DNA of 64,000 bases, taken from positions 3,044,501-3,108,500 of the forward strand of contig NZ_CP107968.1 of NCBI RefSeq assembly GCF_036084755.1, written 5' to 3'. A program made the position numbers and the translations under genes. Position 1 is the first letter of the stretch. Each line of letters begins with the position of its first letter. The notes beneath the pieces are model-generated. The model saw only the letters and a program-made list of their open reading frames with translations. It made no database searches and had not been told where the DNA came from. Shown one piece after another: positions 61,227-64,000 of the stretch. The DNA is from Streptomyces sp. NBC_00370. Lineage in GTDB: Bacteria; Actinomycetota; Actinomycetes; Streptomycetales; Streptomycetaceae.

Positions 61227-62040
61227 CCCTCTGCCGCTGCAGAAAACCTCGTCCCCGCAGGACGCGGCTCCCGGGGGGCCGCTCGTCCACTTCGACCAGG
61301 TCGTCAAGCGCTACGGCGACCATGTGGTCCTCGACCAGCTGGACTTCGCCGTGCGGCGCGGCGAGCACGTCACGCTCATCGGCCCCAGCGGCTCGGGCAA
61401 GACCACGATCCTGCGGCTGCTGATGACGCTGGAGAAGGTCAGCGACGGGGTGATCTGGGTGGACGGCGAGCCGCTGTCCCACATGCGCACCTCCGGCGGC
61501 GGGCTGAAGCCGGCGGGCGAGAAGCAGCTGCGCGAGTCCCGCAAGAAGATCGGCATGGTCTTCCAGCAGTTCAACCTCTTCCCGAACATGAAGGTGCTGC
61601 AGAACATCACCGAGGCGCCGGTCAACGTCCTCGGCGTCAGCAAGGAGGAGGCCGAGACCCGGGCGCGTGAACTGCTCGACATGGTCGGTCTCGCCGACAA
61701 GGTCGACGCGCACCCCTCGCAGCTCTCCGGCGGCCAGCAGCAGCGGGTGGCCATCGCCCGCGCGCTGGCGATGCGGCCGGAGATCCTGCTGCTGGACGAG
61801 GTGACGTCGGCGCTCGACCCGGAACTGGTCGCGGGGGTGCTGGATCTGCTGCGCGAGATCGCGCGGACGACGAATATCACCATGCTCTGCGTGACGCACG
61901 AAATGAATTTCGCGCGGGACGTCTCGGACCAGGTGCTGATGTTCGACTCGGGGCGGATCGTCGAGTCGGGAACCCCGGAGAAAATATTCTCCGACCCGGA
62001 GAACGAACGCACCAGGGAATTCCTCAGCGCCGTTCTGTAA
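61216..62040 (+). CDS. ehuA: Ehu-type ABC transporter ATP-binding protein
   Basis: 274 residues. Walker A GPSGSGKTT, signature LSGGQQQRVAIARALA, Walker B ILLLDEVTSALDPE and switch His CVTHEMNFARDV are complete. GTG start within ehuD (TTGGCCACTG region, TTG at 61216). Energises the permease pair. Ends before the palindrome at 62064. Confidence 0.93.
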   Translation: MATDPLPLQKTSSPQDAAPGGPLVHFDQVVKRYGDHVVLDQLDFAVRRGEHVTLIGPSGSGKTTILRLLMTLEKVSDGVIWVDGEPLSHMRTSGGGLKPAGEKQLRESRKKIGMVFQQFNLFPNMKVLQNITEAPVNVLGVSKEEAETRARELLDMVGLADKVDAHPSQLSGGQQQRVAIARALAMRPEILLLDEVTSALDPELVAGVLDLLREIARTTNITMLCVTHEMNFARDVSDQVLMFDSGRIVESGTPEKIFSDPENERTREFLSAVL

Positions 62041-62063
62041 AACAGCGCTCGCGAATTACCGTG

Positions 62064-62075
62064 TGGCATATGCCA
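62064..62075. promoter_or_regulatory. TGGCATATGCCA palindrome between ehuA and the IclR gene
   Basis: Perfect 12-bp palindrome 24 bp after ehuA and 121 bp before the IclR start. The 11-bp TGGCATATGCC also occurs at 38364-38374. Candidate operator; binding protein unknown. Confidence 0.5.
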
Positions 62076-62079
62076 CGAC

Positions 62080-62112
62080 GACGCGGCCCCGCATACGGTG
62101 CGGGGCCGCGTC
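62080..62112 (+). terminator. terminator after ehuBCDA
   Basis: 14-bp perfect stem (62080-62093 with 62099-62112), five-base loop TACGG, then ATTCTTTC. Confidence 0.85.
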
Positions 62113-62195
62113 ATTCTTTCCCCAACAGCCGCCCCACCGCACGGGATTGGCCGTTATCGTGAGAGACGGGCAACCGAGAGCCCCGAGGGGGAGCC

Positions 62196-62954
62196 GTGGT
62201 GCTGAAACGGGAGCCGACCGCGTCGTTCCACTCGGTCCGCTACATCCTGCGCGTTCTCGAAACGGTCTCCCAGCACGGCGGCGGGGTCACGGAAACCGTG
62301 ATCGCCCGCGAATCGGGACTGCCGCCGCTCCATCTGGCCCCCATATTGCGCATGCTGCGCCGCGAGGGCTATGTCGAACGGCTGCCGGACGGCGCGTACG
62401 CCGCCGGTGCCTCGCTGGTGCTGCTCGGTTCGGACGCCACCCGCCGGCAGGCGCTCGAAGCCAAGCTCCAGGAGACCCTGTCGGCGCTGCGCGACACCGT
62501 CGGGGCGGCCGTCTACGTCAGCCGGTACATCGACGGCGAGGTCAGGGTCACCCAGTTCGCCGCGGGGCCGAGGACCCCGGCCGTCCGGGAGTGGGTGGAC
62601 TTCCGCTCAGCGGCCCATGCCAGCGCGGCGGGCAAGTGCCTGCTGAACCAGCTCGACCAGAACGGTCGCAGGGACCATCTGGCCCGGCACAAGATCGCCC
62701 GGCTCACCTCGCGGACCGTCACCAACGAGCGCCAGCTCTTCTCCCGGCTCGACGCCCAGCCCGCCACGGTCCCGGTGCTCGACCTCCAGGAGTACGCGGT
62801 CGGCACCGTCTGCGCCGCGGTCCCGCTGTCGGCGGGCGCCGCTGTCGGCTGCCTCGCGCTCTCCCTCCCGGTGGAACACGCCCACCGGCTGCGCGCCGCC
62901 GCCGAGACCCTGAACCGCAGGGCGGCGCCCGTGGCGTTGTCACTCACTTTCTGA
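62196..62954 (+). CDS. IclR-family transcriptional regulator
   Basis: 252 residues. N-terminal winged helix (YILRVLETVSQHGGGVTETVIARESGLPPLHLAPILRMLRREGYVERL) and C-terminal ligand domain (HASAAGKCLLNQLDQNGR, VCAAVPLSAGAAVGCLALSLP). Start GTG near 62196 with GAGGGGGAG upstream. Likely controls the ehu and racemase cluster in response to a substrate or product. Ends 23 bp before tRNA-Lys copy 2. Confidence 0.88.
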   Translation: MVLKREPTASFHSVRYILRVLETVSQHGGGVTETVIARESGLPPLHLAPILRMLRREGYVERLPDGAYAAGASLVLLGSDATRRQALEAKLQETLSALRDTVGAAVYVSRYIDGEVRVTQFAAGPRTPAVREWVDFRSAAHASAAGKCLLNQLDQNGRRDHLARHKIARLTSRTVTNERQLFSRLDAQPATVPVLDLQEYAVGTVCAAVPLSAGAAVGCLALSLPVEHAHRLRAAAETLNRRAAPVALSLTF

Positions 62955-62977
62955 GGGTATTATTTCCGGGTCGGCAA

Positions 62978-63051
62978 GCGCCGCTAGCTCAGTTGGTTAG
63001 AGCAGCTGACTCTTAATCAGCGGGTCCGGGGTTCGAGTCCCTGGCGGCGCA
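62978..63051 (+). tRNA. tRNA-Lys (anticodon CTT), copy 2
   Basis: 74 nt, identical to 39236-39309, with a short shared upstream GCAA. Starts 23 bp after the IclR gene, so its promoter overlaps that gene's end. Confidence 0.96.
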
Positions 63052-63057
63052 CGCGAC

Positions 63058-63095
63058 GAAAGGGCCCCGCACCGGTGACGGTGCGGGGCCCTTTC
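63058..63095. terminator. bidirectional terminator after tRNA-Lys copy 2
   Basis: Perfect 16-bp stem (63058-63073 with 63080-63095), loop GGTGAC, followed by CTCAC; serves the tRNA and the convergent phospholipase gene. Confidence 0.88.
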
Positions 63096-63119
63096 CTCAC
63101 GGCCACGGGTGGGGCCGTG

Positions 63120-63608
63120 TCAGACGACCGAGCGGTTGCCGTCCACCGCGGGGGTCGAACCGAAGATGTCGACCGCGTGGTAGTACGTCCAGGCGGTCGC
63201 GTCGCACGTCGCCTTCGTCGCACCGCTGTAGGCCGTGCAGACCTGCTTCAGATCCGTGTAGAGCATGGTGTCGAGCCGCGCCTTGTTGGCGTCGAACTGG
63301 CCGGCCGCCTTGTAGTTGCGGTACCCGAAGTCGTGCCGCGCACACGACGTCGCGAAGGGGAAGCCGAACGGGTTGTCGGGAGAGGTCGAGCAGTAGTCCG
63401 TCGACCAGTCGAAGGCGTACGCGGACCAGGCGCCCTTGTCGTTGTTCGCGGCGACCCAGGCGTTACGGCTGGCGGCGGTCGGCTGGGTCAGATTGCTGAG
63501 CACCTGCGGCTTGTCGGCCGGCGCGGCCGATGCCTGGCCGGTGGACAACAGCGCTGCGGGAAGGGCGAGTACGGCTGCGGCGAGCGGAAGCGCGAGACGT
63601 CTGTGCAT
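63120..63608 (-). CDS. secreted phospholipase A2
   Basis: 162 residues, signal peptide 1-29 (ends ASA). Prokaryotic PLA2 domain: Ca2+-loop Asp71 (WSTDYC), catalytic His92-Asp93 in CARHDFGY; four Cys (73, 89, 124, 135) for two disulfides. Like the characterised S. violaceoruber enzyme. Releases fatty acids from sn-2. Convergent with tRNA-Lys. Confidence 0.93.
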   Translation of the reverse strand: MHRRLALPLAAAVLALPAALLSTGQASAAPADKPQVLSNLTQPTAASRNAWVAANNDKGAWSAYAFDWSTDYCSTSPDNPFGFPFATSCARHDFGYRNYKAAGQFDANKARLDTMLYTDLKQVCTAYSGATKATCDATAWTYYHAVDIFGSTPAVDGNRSVV

Positions 63609-63779
63609 TCGATTCCTCCGGTGGGGGACGGGGCGGCGCCCCGTGCTGTGACACGGGGCGCCCTCAGCCTTGCCGAACCGTTCGCCGTACGGGTCTACGC
63701 GCGGTGACCGGCTCCGGAATCGTCCCCCATTTCACGCCGCGGGCAAACCCCCCGGACCCCAACTCGCACCCGAACGGAG

Positions 63780-64000
63780 CTATTTTCCATACGAGTTACC
63801 AGGAGGTTCGTACGGTGTGCACGGAATCTCCACACGCAGTCGGGTGGGGCCGCCCTGGGGGCTGAACAGGGCCAGCCTGCCGCCGAGTACGGACACCCGG
63901 TCGGCCAGACCCGTCAGTCCGCTCCCGCCGTCGCTACGCGCGCCGCCCACGCCGTCGTCCTCGATCTCCACCACGAGCCGGCCCGCGCGGTAACCGCCGT
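63780..64000 (-). CDS. sensor histidine kinase, C-terminal part (5' end outside window)
   Basis: Reads to the window edge; 73 codons visible. HATPase end: AVTARAGRLVVEIEDDGVGGARSDGGSGLTGLADRVSVLGGRLALFSPQGGPTRLRVEIP. DDGVGG is the N/G1 box and GSGLTGLADRV the G2 loop of the NarL-type (HisKA_3) kinases. The N-terminus lies beyond 64000. Partner regulator not seen. Confidence 0.85.
   Translation of the reverse strand, partial: GGYRAGRLVVEIEDDGVGGARSDGGSGLTGLADRVSVLGGRLALFSPQGGPTRLRVEIPCTPYEPPGNSYGK

Overview
The window reads as a stretch of the core chromosome of a Streptomyces species. It is very GC-rich, with G or C in nearly every third codon position. It carries landmark Streptomyces genes in a familiar order: glmS, a small membrane protein, adpA with its TTA (bldA-dependent) codon, oligoribonuclease, tRNA-His, a cellobiose cebEFG-bglC locus, and further on a PAS-GGDEF-EAL protein that looks like CdgA. 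Species cannot be assigned from the sequence alone.

Layout. 1-9.2 kb: the start of a secreted beta-propeller/FN3 protein (running off the left edge), an aldo/keto reductase behind a promoter-plus-terminator leader, a membrane protein, an epoxide hydrolase, an iron-box-controlled siderophore-binding lipoprotein, a DUF4429/SHOCT protein and glmS. 9.3-13.8 kb: an acetate-type transporter, a universal stress protein, a tandem 23-bp repeat array, a small membrane protein, adpA and orn. 13.9-17.7 kb: tRNA-His followed by a compact WhiJ-type regulatory island (XRE/DUF5753 regulator, two DUF6879-like proteins, a mini-protein with a Cys/His cluster, a HATPase). The island is bounded by a diverged 59-bp direct repeat of the tRNA 3' end and its terminator. 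17.7-26 kb: an amidase, the CebR-box-controlled cellobiose importer and beta-glucosidase (no cebR gene is present), and a CBM2-GH18 chitinase. 26-33.7 kb: a two-component system, a spermidine-synthase-like protein, an NsdA-like TPR regulator, a histidine phosphatase and a PAP2 membrane protein. 33.6-37.8 kb: a tightly coupled three-gene operon encoding a RecB/Cas4-like nuclease with a likely iron-sulfur cysteine set, a protein of unknown type, and an SF1 helicase. 38.5-54 kb: tRNA-Lys, an M6-type protease, the c-di-GMP protein, an ankyrin protein, hydrolases, a TTA-containing zinc-ribbon/TPR regulator next to a recombinase-like protein and a HATPase, a BBE oxidoreductase, an ArsR-like regulator behind an inverted repeat, secreted proteins, an epimerase and an LLM oxidoreductase. 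54.1-63 kb: a catabolic cluster (two coupled Asp/Glu-racemase-family enzymes, a 2-hydroxyacid dehydrogenase, an amidase, a DUF3830 protein, an ehuBCDA-type importer and an IclR regulator), then a second identical tRNA-Lys. The window ends with a secreted phospholipase A2 and part of a histidine kinase.

How it fits together. Polysaccharide use (cellobiose import, beta-glucosidase, chitinase) sits beside the developmental regulator AdpA and a c-di-GMP enzyme. Four genes in the window carry the rare TTA codon, which points to late, bldA-dependent expression. Best candidates for undescribed biology are the nuclease/unknown/helicase operon (33.6-37.8 kb), the racemase-centred catabolic cluster fed by an Ehu-like transporter (54.1-63 kb), and the WhiJ-type island at tRNA-His.
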